From: Protonemura montana
Taxonomy: Eukaryota > Arthropoda > Insecta > Plecoptera > Nemouridae
Length of the DNA stretch: 64,000 nt
Reading direction: 5' to 3'
Assembly: GCA_947568835.1 (NCBI GenBank)
Contig: OX387605.1
Span: 5,766,001-5,830,000, forward strand
This document shows positions 49,154-60,200 of this stretch, in pieces. Numbering within the stretch: the stretch's first letter is position 1; the number at the start of each line of letters is the position of its first letter. The translations under genes were made by a program, and so were the position numbers. The notes below the pieces were generated by a model. The model was given only the letters and a program-made list of their open reading frames with translations. It was not told where the DNA came from and made no database searches.

Positions 49154-49181
49154 TTATGCTGGAAAAAATTTTCCAGCATAA
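49154..49181. repeat. 28-bp palindrome
   Basis: TTATGCTGGAAAA at the left and its exact reverse complement TTTTCCAGCATAA at the right, separated by two bases. It begins two bases after the second copy of the direct repeat. Confidence 0.7.
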
Positions 49182-49607
49182 AATACTTTTATTCAAGCTT
49201 GTGTTTTGAAAAATACACACGCACATGCGTTCAATTGCATTCGCTAGATTTGAAATACTCACTTTTATCACAGCTTAAGGAAAATGTCATGAATTTTATC
49301 ACTAGAACAATTAATTTCCCTACTTTTCACACGGATCATCCACGATGTCCACCTACCCCTGACCACCTGTGCTCAGCGAGTTGACATTTTCTTTAATCAT
49401 AAGGTTGTTCGGATTTTCCAAAGAGCTAACAAGCGGCGAGATTCCATGCGTAATGTAATTTTTTTAGATGGTGCAATAAAAAAACCCGTGTGTTTATAAG
49501 CGGAAAAACGGTGCCTGGAATAAACCAATTCGGGGTGCAAGTGTTGTGCTTGAAAGGTGGCCATGGTGTCTCGATTTGCTTGGAGAGTCGCCGAGGATGT
49601 GGAGGCA

Positions 49608-51799
49608 TTACAGGTGCCATAAAAGTCTTATCACAGGAATCCAAGAAAACATCGACACCTTCTTAGCTGCAACAGAAACAAGTTTTTTAGACGGTAGTAG
49701 TGTTCACAATAATAAAATGTGGGTCCATTCAGAAATAGAACTCGAGTAAATTTCACTCTGATGGATGAGCGAAGCAAGCGTTGTGACCAAGACTGTATTT
49801 TTTCTGTGTATCTGTTCAATTTATACAGAGCGTTACCGATTTATGACAATTTCAGGAAGTCTTACAATATTTGAATTTACCTAGATCTAAGTTTTTGGAA
49901 GAAATTAGCCGAACAGATTTGTGTTCGGTGTAGATATCAATTTGTAATAAAATGTACGATTTTTTTAAAAACTTGGAAACTTAACTAACCTTTGGGACCT
50001 TTTAGGCGTTGTTAAGCTAGTTTCAACGCGATTTTTTTTTACATTTCTCTAATAATTTTTAAGAAACAGCTTAATAAATTGACTTATAATTAATGTAGTT
50101 TGTCTGCAATATTTCTCATCCATCAACATGACTCTATCAACGCGGCAAATCACGGATATCATATTTGCCAGTACTCAACCGTTGCAGACTCACCTTCTGC
50201 ACCAGCGCAGAGTCCAGGGTAGTCTGAGCTGCAGAAGCAATACGTGCAAAACGTCCCTTCCTTGTACACCTGGTCCTTCATTTGCCCTCCTTCATTGTAA
50301 TTGCACACGACCAGCTCCGTGGGCTCGACCGCACGACGAGCCCTCAGAGTCCTATTCGGCCTCTTCTTTCCATGCTTCGGCAGCCTTCTCCTCAGTTCTT
50401 TGGTTGGATCGTGGTCGAAGACGACTCGGGCACACCCCAACTTGTCAACTCTACCCCAGACTAGTTGAGCCACAATTCTTCTGCCAAAGAACATATCGGT
50501 TAAGTCAGATGGTACACAACCGTGAACCTAATTCTGTAGAAATATTCTGTTGAGATCGTCACTTTTGCGAAATTTCTGTTGCTAGACCTACGGCGCGAAT
50601 TCCGTCGTTGACGTTGTAATATTTTTGTTATCGTGGGCGTCAAAATCTTGCGAAATTCTGTCGTCTCGACTGTGATTGGTCGCGTCGATGCGTCGATGCA
50701 ATTGACCAGTTCATACAGAGACCCAATGAAGTTCTTAAAAGTGTAATCCAAGAAACTCACTGTTCTCGAAACTGTATTTTTTCCGCACGTTTCCTGAGCA
50801 GGGGCATTACGGTGCTGGCAGCCCCAGCCAGCAAATACGCCATGTTCACATGAAACGAGAGGGGGGACGAGGGGTCCCACTTCTTCCTGAACATCAGCTG
50901 CCCCACATGCGAGAACTTTTCTAGAAGTTGAAGAGGATTTCAGGAAGAAAGCGTGGCAAGCAAACATGTGAATTACCGGACTTTTTTGCGTGTTAGAAAC
51001 ACCGTTTCTCATCACCGAAGTTAAACATTACCGCGCTAGGTCAGATATTGGATGGGTAACCATAATATATTCGGGAGAGCTGGCCGATGGGTGCCAGTAC
51101 GTGCCTGTGTTGCGGCACCTATCCTTTGCGAAAACCTTGCACTGAATGGCCCAGCGTTGTGCAAACGCCTCCAGCTGGTCGTCCCAGTACACCTCGTGCA
51201 TGTCCTCTGCTCCAGGCATCTGCTGGCCGTTAGGAGTGCGCTGCTCCATTGCGCCAATGGCCACCGCCGAACGGAGCTTGTTGTGTGCCTTCAGGATCTC
51301 TCGCTTCTCTGAATTACTGAAAGCTTTGCCCTTCTGGAAGTTGACACAACTCTCTCCCAGATTTTCCTAGAAAATATCTCAAACGTTTTCACAGGTTTGC
51401 AGCGTTTGATTTTCAAACTAGCCGCCTTGTCATTTCCAAAATCATGAAGAATACGGAGAATTTTCGGGACAAGAAACACCAACAAAAATGGCTTAAACTC
51501 AGACTTTAGCCTATTAGCTACTATAAGCTCTTATGGGCGAATGTTTTTAGGGGGCAGTGTTTCAACTGTTTATTTTTGGTGGTTCTTATCCTGAAAATAC
51601 TGTACGAGAAAATAATCATCGACAGGTTTGGAGGTTATAAGCCTACCTCCTTGTAACGGCACATTACGTGTTCGTCTGGTTCTGCACATGATTTGATGGA
51701 GCAATAATCAACTGCCACTTCATCTGCCTTGACCTCAGCAACTTTGCATAGAGATTTCAAAGCGTACAACAAAAATAATGCTATAACGCAGTACCGCAT
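49608..51799 (-). CDS. CAP/SCP-domain (antigen-5-like) protein, copy 1, with hydrophobic C-terminal tail
   Basis: Five exons: 51647-51799, 51105-51366, 50761-50920, 50194-50480 and 49608-49666; 306 residues. Order: signal peptide (MRYCVIALFLLYAL), the antigen-5-type segment DYCSIKSCAEPDEHVMCRY, the CAP domain (LKAHNKLRS, VYWDDQLEAFAQRWAIQC, CRNT, SHVGQLMFRKKW), a basic insert (LPKHGKKRPNRTLRARRAVE), a cysteine-rich hinge (FCTYCFCSSDYPGLC) and a last exon of 18 residues ending MFSWIPVIRLLWHL. CAP proteins are usually secreted; targets unknown. Exon sizes and phases match copy 2 exactly at four of four introns. The intron after CRNT starts with GC instead of GT, and a 5S-like repeat lies about 45 bases inside it. 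AXGQ-type CAP2 motif is degenerate (SHVGQ). Confidence 0.82.
50986..51061 (+). repeat. 5S-rRNA-like repeat (copy 3) inside a CAP-gene intron
   Basis: TTGCGTGTTAGAAACACCG, CACCGAAGTTAAACATTACC and TTGGATGGGTAACC match the same portion of 5S rRNA as copies 1 and 2, with the same left boundary (TTGCGTGTT). No LINE-like tail was seen beyond it. Confidence 0.68.
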
Positions 51800-52076
51800 T
51801 TTTTTTTCAGATAAATACTTCCTTTCATGATTTCTAAATTTTTGGTTGAACGGACGAAATCGATTGTCACAAAGTCACAGCATCCTAGTTATTTTCCATC
51901 CTTCAAGCTCAAAAATAAACACATCTCCGACCTTCAACTCATTTGTTTTACCTAATATTTTCTCTCTGTATCGGAAAAGCTACTTTAGATTCAAAGCAAA
52001 ATAATGTTGACATTAATCTAATATTTAAGTACCTACTTATTTTATAATATGACTATGATCATGACAAATGATTTAG

Positions 52077-52082
52077 TTTATT
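52077..52082 (-). terminator. Candidate polyadenylation signal of CAP gene copy 2
   Basis: Minus-strand AATAAA about 45 bases after the stop codon of copy 2 at 52127. Confidence 0.45.
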
Positions 52083-52126
52083 GCTGTTTCATTCTTGCAA
52101 CAGTCAGTAATATTTATTATTTGAAT

Positions 52127-55100
52127 TTACAGACGAAATAAAAGGAGGCCGTTGATGAGGAATGGAAAGAAGGTTACTCCAAAAGCTGAAAAGAAAATAA
52201 GCTTGATTATTTGCGCAGAAATGTCGTTACGAAACAAGAAGGACCTCTGATTGCATGAAATGATGAAATGCACGATCTACTGTCAATAGGTAGCAAAAGA
52301 AAATTGAATAAATTAGAATTCTTTTAAATTGTCTTGTTGCAAGCCATTGTAGCTCGGAGTTGTATTGGCAACTCACCACTAGCTCCGTCTTCGCACAGGG
52401 ACGTGTAGTTCAGACTGCATTCACAGTTAGTACAAGGATGGCCCGGTGCGTACAACTCTCCGTACATTTCATTACCGCTCCCATAATTGCAAACCATGAA
52501 CTCGGTAGGCTCAAGTACACCATTTGACATTTTGTTTTCATAATCGAATACCGAACGGGCACAACCCAGCCTCTTTGTTTTGCCCCACAGCACCTGCGCC
52601 AAAGCTTGGCTGCAAATATCACAATCAAAACACAAGTGAGACAAGGTGCACTGAAATAAGTGACCAGCCGAAAAAAATGCGACCTAAATGCTTCTTAGAA
52701 GTACTCTGGGGGTGTCAAACCATCTCTAGGGGTTACTTCATAATCCTTGGGCTCGGTCAGCTCCCACACTTGAATCTAATAATACCATTCGAGTATAGCA
52801 ATTCAAATATTCTAGGAAACGGTAACGAAAGTAGCATTTAACTATTTAAACTGGGGGTTGAATGCTAAGTAAAGAACATCTAAATTTTCCCGACGTTTCG
52901 TAACATAGTACCTATCTGTTACTTTATCAAGGGTGAAAGCAAACCTGACATTTCTCCGAAAACAAAATAACCACAAAAAATTAAAACAATTGCTTAGTTC
53001 AGGCATGACGAAAGCTTAACGAATGTCTAGCCACCAAGGTTCTATCTAGACTGTCTAACGAAAGCTTAACGAATGTCTAGCCACCAAGGTTCTATCTAGA
53101 CTGTCTAACGAAAGCTTAACGAATGTCTAGCCACCAAGGTTCTATCTAGACTGTCTAACGAAAGCTTAACGAATGTCTAGCCACCAAGGTTCTATCTAGA
53201 CTGTCTAACGAAAGCTTAACGAATGTCTAACCACCAAGGTTCTATCTAGACTGTCTAACGAAAGCTGTTTGGAGTTACCGGCTTCTTATCAAGCAAATCA
53301 AAATCTTCGCTATACTTCGCTATCTCATCAACAAATTACTTTAAAAAAATTCAAAATGTGCCAAAAGTAAACAAAAATAACAATTGAAGGTATAGTATCA
53401 AAAATCTACTCACAATTCGGGTGCTTTGATGTTTGCCGTTTCTGTTATATCCATTTTCTCGGTCATTTTCAACACCGATGCGTTTGTGTAAATCCAGTAT
53501 ATGGGCGACGCTGTCTTCGAGTCTCTGCCTTTAGAACCGCCCTCGAGAATCGGTGTAAACTTCCTGGTGAATATTAGTTGGCCAACGTTGTGCCTGTTTG
53601 CTGCAACACAATTCGCGTCCAGTTGTACCAGTAGGTAACTAACGGGATTATTTGACATAATGATGTGAATGGAACTATTTTTACCCTAGAGAACCCAACC
53701 AACAAGCACAATAAAGCAAAGCTTATTTTCACAATTAGAACAGATTTGAAATACCTGGAATAACTCATTAAAATTTGTAATAAAACAACACAGCTAGGTT
53801 CGTGTTGTAAGAATTGGCTGAGTGTGTCGGCCATTTTGATTTCACAGAGTTTTTTATCCTTGAAATAATGTAAAATAATGCTTACAAGGTTTAACGGTTT
53901 AACCTTTTGAAAATGAGAGCAAACCCTCAATTGCTTATTTGTGGGTACTGCCATGCTTTTATCGCCACAGCTATAGATAACATGGCTACGTGTTGAAAAC
54001 GGGCTTGCCAGTTCTGTGAGTAGCTTACCTGTGTATCGATCATTGTTGTGGATAGCTTACCTGTGTTTCGGCATTTATCCTTCCCCACGATGCACTGGTT
54101 TGCCCAGCGTTGAGCGAGCCTAGCCAATTCGTCGCTCCAGACAAAGCGGAACATTTCTCTGGCAGAAGGGAAAGACATGCCGAAGGGCAACGGGCCCGCC
54201 ATGGCCCCGCTGGCTGCCTTTTCTCGGATCAAGTTATGTGCATGCAGAATTTTATTTTGTTTCCATTTGTCCAGTTCCTGGCCTTTTTTTAAATTTAATG
54301 ATGAGCAGGCTGGCCCCGGATCATTCTGAAAACGTAGGCTTACAATTAGGTTTGGGACTGCCAACTACAGATACATATTGTATTTTGTCATATATTTTAA
54401 ACTCTGCGCTTGAATTATTTATTTGTTTACGCTGGAAAAATTCTGGATAAAACTACTAAAACCTTGAGAGGTGTAGATGAGCTCAAATTTAAAGTTTAGA
54501 ATTTACATTCTTATTATGTGTGTATAGAAAACTCTTCAGCCACGTTCTAGTGCCAGATTGTTAAAAATAGAGACCGTTCACGAGAATTGCATCGTCTGTA
54601 GAAACGGCAAAGAAACAGTAACCATCAAAGATACTAGCCCTTCGGTAAAAGAAAATCTTGTGCATTTCCCTCATTTGTGTGGATGCATAGTAACTGCAGT
54701 GAAGAAGAATACACTAGGATTAATTTGAGTTTGCCACTTTCTGGGGTGCTTGTACCAACCAGGAAAATATGACACCATGATGCTACTGTTAACTATCCGA
54801 TTTAAAAGCAACAAAATAATGTTTTTCTTTGGTTGAAACATTTAATAATTCCAGGAAAACAAAATATTTAATGAAAAACAATAAATGTTTATCATCCAAA
54901 GTTAAAATTAATATGTTTTAGATTACTTTTAACTTCTATCAGGTTTAGGCAGGAAACCAAGCTCGCAAACTGCTTCTTGGCAGCCATTGCTAGAATCCGC
55001 TACTGTACGGTAGGTATTTAGCAGAAGTCATTAAGACTTTTAGTTTTGCATTTAAGTTCTTATTTTTCAATAGAATTAATTTCACGTAAATAAACTGATA

Positions 55101-55560
55101 AATCCACAAAGAATTTAAGTGCATGATGCATTGTTTGGTCATAATTTTCTGGTTAATTTCAAACTCCCCGGTGAAGACTGGCTTTATTTTGCATTCTAAA
55201 GTTGGCAATGTGTAATCAGAGTCCACCAGCTTGTAGCAAGGTAAGGCTAACACAACTGTAAACGACATCTCTCATGCTGAGCGATGCGCTTCGTTAGGTG
55301 CTTACATGAAATTATAAATGAAATGCAAGTTAAATCCTTGTATACTATTTTAGAAATATAACACAATGCATTTATTTACGAACAATATCATACTGGTATG
55401 TTTCAAAGAGTATTTACAAATTTGAATTAAAGATAGTGTAAATTACCTTAGAAAAGAGACACATGACGTGTTCTGATGGGTCACGGCACGACTGTATATC
55501 ACAATAATCCACGGACATTATTTGCCCGATCAAATTAAAAGCGATCAGTAAGACCTCCAT
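52127..55560 (-). CDS. CAP/SCP-domain (antigen-5-like) protein, copy 2, with hydrophobic C-terminal tail
   Basis: Five exons: 55447-55560, 54061-54325, 53414-53600, 52377-52609 and 52127-52185; 285 residues. A short signal sequence (MEVLLIAFNLIGQIMS) leads to DYCDIQSC-DPSEHVMC, the CAP domain (ILHAHNLIREKA, FVWSDELARLAQRWANQC, CRNTA, HNVGQLIFTRKF), a hinge (GHPCTNCECSLNYTSLCED) and a final 19-residue exon AFGVTFFPFLINGLLLFRL. All intron phases equal those of copy 1, and both last exons are 59 bases, so the two arose by tandem duplication. Copy 2 lacks the basic insert of copy 1. The tail after GAS looks like a GPI-attachment signal (small residues, then hydrophobic stretch to the end); inference only. 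The donor after CRNT is duplicated 32 bases downstream. Confidence 0.82.
52851..53008 (+). repeat. Dispersed repeat copy A (GACGTTTCG family)
   Basis: Shares TTGAATGCTAAGTA, then CTAAATTTTCCCGACGTTTC and the later CTGACA/CCGA/AACCACA landmarks with 55793-55950. It lies in the intron of CAP copy 2 and runs straight into the 50-bp minisatellite. Confidence 0.65.
53009..53266. repeat. Minisatellite, 50-bp unit x 5.2
   Basis: Unit starts CGAAAGCTTAACGAATGTCT and ends TATCTAGACTGTCTAA. Copies at 53009, 53059, 53109, 53159 and 53209 are identical except for one G-to-A change in the fifth (TCTAACC for TCTAGCC), followed by eight bases of a sixth. Such uniformity means recent expansion. Confidence 0.95.
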
Positions 55561-57273
55561 ATGTAATGACTGTGAATACATCTCTGTATGTACACAACAC
55601 AACAGTAGACAATACAAACAACTGGCAGGTCAATCAACAACAATATATTTATCTGTGTGTGAATTCTGAATGAAATTAAATTGTTTTTTTTTTCTTGGAA
55701 TAAACAGGACAAGAACAACCTAGGTATCAAGAGGGCTGCTTCTTCATCTCATCAAGCAAGGTTAGTTCGAGTTTTAACAAAAACTACTTGAAATTGGATT
55801 TGAATGCTAAGTAGAGGACAACTAAATTTCCCGACGTTTCGTAACATGTACTAGTTACTTCTTCAAGGGTTAGAGCAGTCCTGACAATTTTCCGATGACA
55901 AAAGAACCACATACAATTATAACAATTACCTAGTTTAAGCATCCTAAATGCATCTAAATAAAATAATCAGGGTCAATAACTCAAAAACTAATGTATTTTG
56001 TATTTTCTGAAATAAAATCCCGAAAACATTGGCGTTTTTTACTAACTTACCAATTATGTGTATATGTTCGGGTTATTTAAAATTTGGAGATACACTCAAC
56101 CCTCTTCTTCTCCTTCGCGGACAAATTAATTTCGGAAAAAAATATGTATTTAAAATCCAGAAAATATTATAAATGTAAAAAAATGACCTGAGATTGTTGG
56201 CAATATGGAATGGTCTACAAGCCGTTGTGACTCAAATCCCGTTACCTGCAAACTGGAATAGTTATTTTGCTCCAATAATTCCCTTGTATTTACTTTGGTA
56301 GTTTACGAACCGGTGCTTCCCTGAGACCGTTGGGTTATGCATTGAGCGCTTTAACTATACATGCATAGTTGCCTAGCTGACAGGAGTTCTATGAAGCGGC
56401 CTATCCACGATGGAGGTGCCATGCCCTACCAATTACTGTACACTATGTGAACACATGCAATGTAAAAGTCTAGCTCTCTGTAGAAATTTGTTTCCACAAG
56501 CCCTTAAGACAAAAAAGCTCTAGAAAGCTTTGGTTTAGACGAACTTAGACGAACAAACAAAATATCTTAACCGACCTCCCTGAGTGACAGTGATTTCATA
56601 AGGGTCGTACAACTCTTGCAGTTTCAGAATATCGCACCACTTTTCGTGAAAGCTCAGCTTTAGTTGAGTTCCCGTCGTAGGTATATATATATATACACAT
56701 ATTACATGATGCAAGTTCTAAAAAAAAGCGTCTTCATTGAAATGGCGCTCGATCGCGAGAGTGCACGCGCGACACCAGTCACGTGGCGCCGTTAAGGGGT
56801 GGGTCGAGGCCAGCGCGAGGGGTGCCACTGTCACGCGCCGACAAAAATGCGGATGGGACTCGTAATGAGCCTGCTAAGTCTGTGGGCGGCATTGAAACGG
56901 TGAACCCAGGAGGCACGAGGAAGAAATAGGATATTGACTCACTGTGGTCAGGTTATTTTATAGATGGAATTAGGATTGTGAAACACGTAATTCCAGGAAT
57001 TTGATGAAAAACAGAGTTGCTTGTTTCTCGGTACGAGCTCCTGTTATAATTTTCATACAACCATTGATAGTGAAAATTGCGATTTTACTTGGAAGGAAAT
57101 TAGAGTACGGGAGCAGATTTAAAACTACGTTAAAACACACCTTTGGTAAAGAGCGTTAAGCCGCCCTGAAGTCGTTAGTTTGGAATGTATGTAGTTCAAG
57201 CAAGCGCTAAAACATGCGAACCCAAGCGATACTGACTCTCCCGCTCATTTCCCATCACAGAGACCACTTCTGG
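55561..57273. other. Intergenic region between CAP copy 2 and TYSND1
   Basis: Contains the dispersed repeat copy B at 55776-55960 and a GC-rich patch near 56740-56840. No third CAP copy was recognised. The 3' untranslated region of TYSND1 must lie at the upper end. Confidence 0.4.
55776..55960 (+). repeat. Dispersed repeat copy B (GACGTTTCG family)
   Basis: Begins AACAAAAACTACTTGAAATT, parallel to the inverted-repeat arm at 10000-10020, and continues through TTTGAATGCTAAGTA and CCCGACGTTTCGTAACAT in line with copy A. The copy at 9948-10136 contains only the first part. Confidence 0.65.
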
Positions 57274-60200
57274 TCAAAGCGAACTTGTTGTAAAATTGAG
57301 TCTCCACATCTTTTGGACAAACTCGTCTTGTTCCTCGAGTTTAGAAAGGACAGCGACGTCTGGAACCAGAATAGAAGTGCATTAAGTGCATTAAGTCAAA
57401 TGAGGCGGAGCATCGATCTATAGCACCTAACTGGAAAAACCGTTGAATTGACTTTGAGAGATTGAATATGGGATGAACTGTGGAATTATGCAGTAACTGT
57501 GCTAGGTCGACCTCTTTGTGCTTAGTACCTTCTTATTCTGGACCTTATACCTAACTGACTTCCCTTGCCACCCAAGTGACCCAACGCTTCAAGTCCCTTC
57601 TGGCGAATAGCCAGAAGTGGTCTCAGAGGAACTTCCACAGCACTCACAGAAGCACCAAATTATTCCTTTAACGGAAGAAACGTCTAGCCCCTACCATCTC
57701 AGGAGTAGCGACCATTTAGAAAGAATAACTGCAGGGACGGTAAACAAGATTGCGGTCTCTGCAACACCCTAATTCCCCAAGCAATGCCATCCCTGCAACA
57801 CTACCTCTCGAAGCAATAAACTGCAACAGGGATGTCCGAAAGACAGCGGCAGGTACGGCCATGTTGACGTGCGGGAAGAGCGCCCCCGAGTCGAGGTCTC
57901 GCGCGTTGCACGAGACGATGGCGAGCAAGTCCCCATTCGTCCTGAACACAGGTGCACCACTCGCTCCCGACTGCACGCAACACGTGGTCTGCAGCATCAC
58001 CGACGACGCCACGTGGGAAATCATGCCGCGCGTCGCGGTCGCCGTTTGCTGGCCGCCACCTCGCTCGGAGAACATAGGGAAGCCCACGACGTAGACCGTC
58101 TCGCCTGGTGGACATCAGAATACGTGGTGTAGAGGCTCTCGTTCCTAACGCCGTTACGTAGATTTATTTCTTATCAAGCTACCTGATCATTTTATTTAGC
58201 CTTGGAACATCAATTCGAATGACAGAGTATGACCGCACGTTGCATATTACAATACTGATCGACCGTTTTTTCTGGCATTGAAATCCCTGTCTCTGAATTG
58301 AGAATGTACCACGATTGTGGGAAAATTTCAGGCTCCAGGATTCAGAATTCAATCGGTTATGATTCCGGAGTTTCAGAAACTACTACTTCTCGCTGCAAGA
58401 AGTAAAGGCCAAAGTATCGTGTGTGACCTCCTGAGTAGCACACCAAGACCACGCTGGCAGACAGCAGACTAAAAATTATGAATCACCGGTGACTCATACT
58501 GATACTATTTAATTAGTTTAACAATTGATTTAGATAATAAGTTGATTCGCATCTAGTTCTTTGATGCCGGCAAGAGAATGGAACATACCATGGGCCGTAA
58601 TTATCAAGATGTTAGATTCTGATGAGGTGGTCCGTACTACCTGGTTATGAGTCACCACTCATTTTAGACGTCCGATAGAAAAAAATATATAATAGATCAA
58701 GCCGCGAAAAAACACACATTGCTCGCAGCATGGGTCGGTCGCATTGCCGGCCGGAGTGGTCCAGATACACAGAGATTACAGAGAGCGGTCCCTTGAGATG
58801 AGTCATCGACCAAGTGAGCGCTGCTCGGACACGTATGTGCCATGCGGGACAACGCGAGAGCTCCCCCGAGGGGTAGCTAGGAGATGGAAATCTTCGAAAT
58901 ATTGCAGAGATATCCAAGAAATATGAGATCTGTTACAAGGATTACATCATTTTTATACATGTTCTCGATAATTATTTTCAATGCTCGGGGCATAGCATGA
59001 TCACGTTAAGATGCTAATTAAGAGAGTTGTGAGAAGGGCGGAAATGGGATTTATTTGCAAACCTCGGTGTTTTGGAAAGTCTGGGACTGTGAAAAATACA
59101 AATCATATTAAAACGACGACTATCTATAAAAATAAATAGCTGAACTCAACCGAAAATAATGTTTGAATATGTATACTGGAGGAGGAGGAGGAGGAGGAGG
59201 AAGAGTGAGGTCCAAAATCAGGAAGTGTGCATTGAACATTTCTTGGCGTTACTGAAGAATAAGTACGTGTGTAACAGCGTGAAACGTGCTAAGATAAGAA
59301 GATGTGCCATTGTTGTGTGAGGGAGCAAAATATCGTCGCTTAGGAAAGTGTTGACAGCAAATTGTCTGGGTCACCTAAATCATACAACTTTGAATTACAG
59401 GAGATGTGAGCGTTGCGTCCAAGATCGCCAGGATTTCGATCATGTCAAGTGAACCATTAGACGGAATTATATTCGAGTACAGTATGTTTAGGAATAGAAC
59501 CGTCAATGAAAACAGCTAACAACATTCGCCGACAGGAAGGCTGTTCGTCGGCCATTAGTGTTAGCAGTTCTAATCCTGAAAAGACTATATAATACACTAT
59601 TTGAGGATTAAAAAGATGCGTGTCATATGGCAATGTCCATCTCTGATCGCCTGATGGTCACGTTTAAAGCTTCCAACAACTTCCAAACTTTTCCCTCTAC
59701 GGCCAAACGTGACGTCCAATTTATTCATACTTGTGTTACCTTTTTGCGGCGCCGTCTGCGCCATCGACGCCTGGCACATGTCCGGCGCCGGCGCTTTCAG
59801 ACGCAGCAAGGCTAGATCGTAGGCGACGTCGTCGCGAGTCCGATAGACCAGCGTCGCGGCCAATTTACGACCGCGCCAGACAACGCTGACGTCTAGCTCC
59901 GTCTGGAAACGATCGCGACAAACTAAGGGAAGCTGTTGTGACAACCAATTTTCGAATTGCTCGCAAATAACGGCACGCTGACTGGTGCCGACTGTAGTTT
60001 GCGTGGGCGAATGTAAAATGGATTGGGCATCGTCGGGCTTCACTGACAAATGTGTCGACTATGCGGTCGACACGACGCCTCTTGACCCTTTAAGGTTTAA
60101 TAGCGATGCGCCGTCTGGTCTGTGTATGTCTGGCCATGAAGCGTCTGGATATGCTCAGAGCAAAGACGCGCGGTGCGCCGATCCCGCGGTGGCCTGACAC

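Larger units (their letters stand above)
48077..49607. other. Intergenic region between TMEM107 and the first CAP gene
   Basis: No coding exon found. It contains the direct repeat and palindrome listed separately. On the minus strand an AATAAA lies at 49188-49193, about 415 bases after the stop of the first CAP gene and a candidate polyadenylation signal for it. Confidence 0.4.

Noticed and set aside
55776-55870. Hammerhead ribozyme in the GACGTTTCG repeat
   Set aside because: GAAAC-GTC is present on the minus strand, but the required CTGATGA core is not placed 5' of it and no stems form.
57716-57805. Read-through end of TYSND1 (NLVYRPCSYSF)
   Set aside because: A donor G/GTAGTG at 57804 and an in-phase exon at 57274-57359 give the family C-terminus with MWRL and a targeting-like end.
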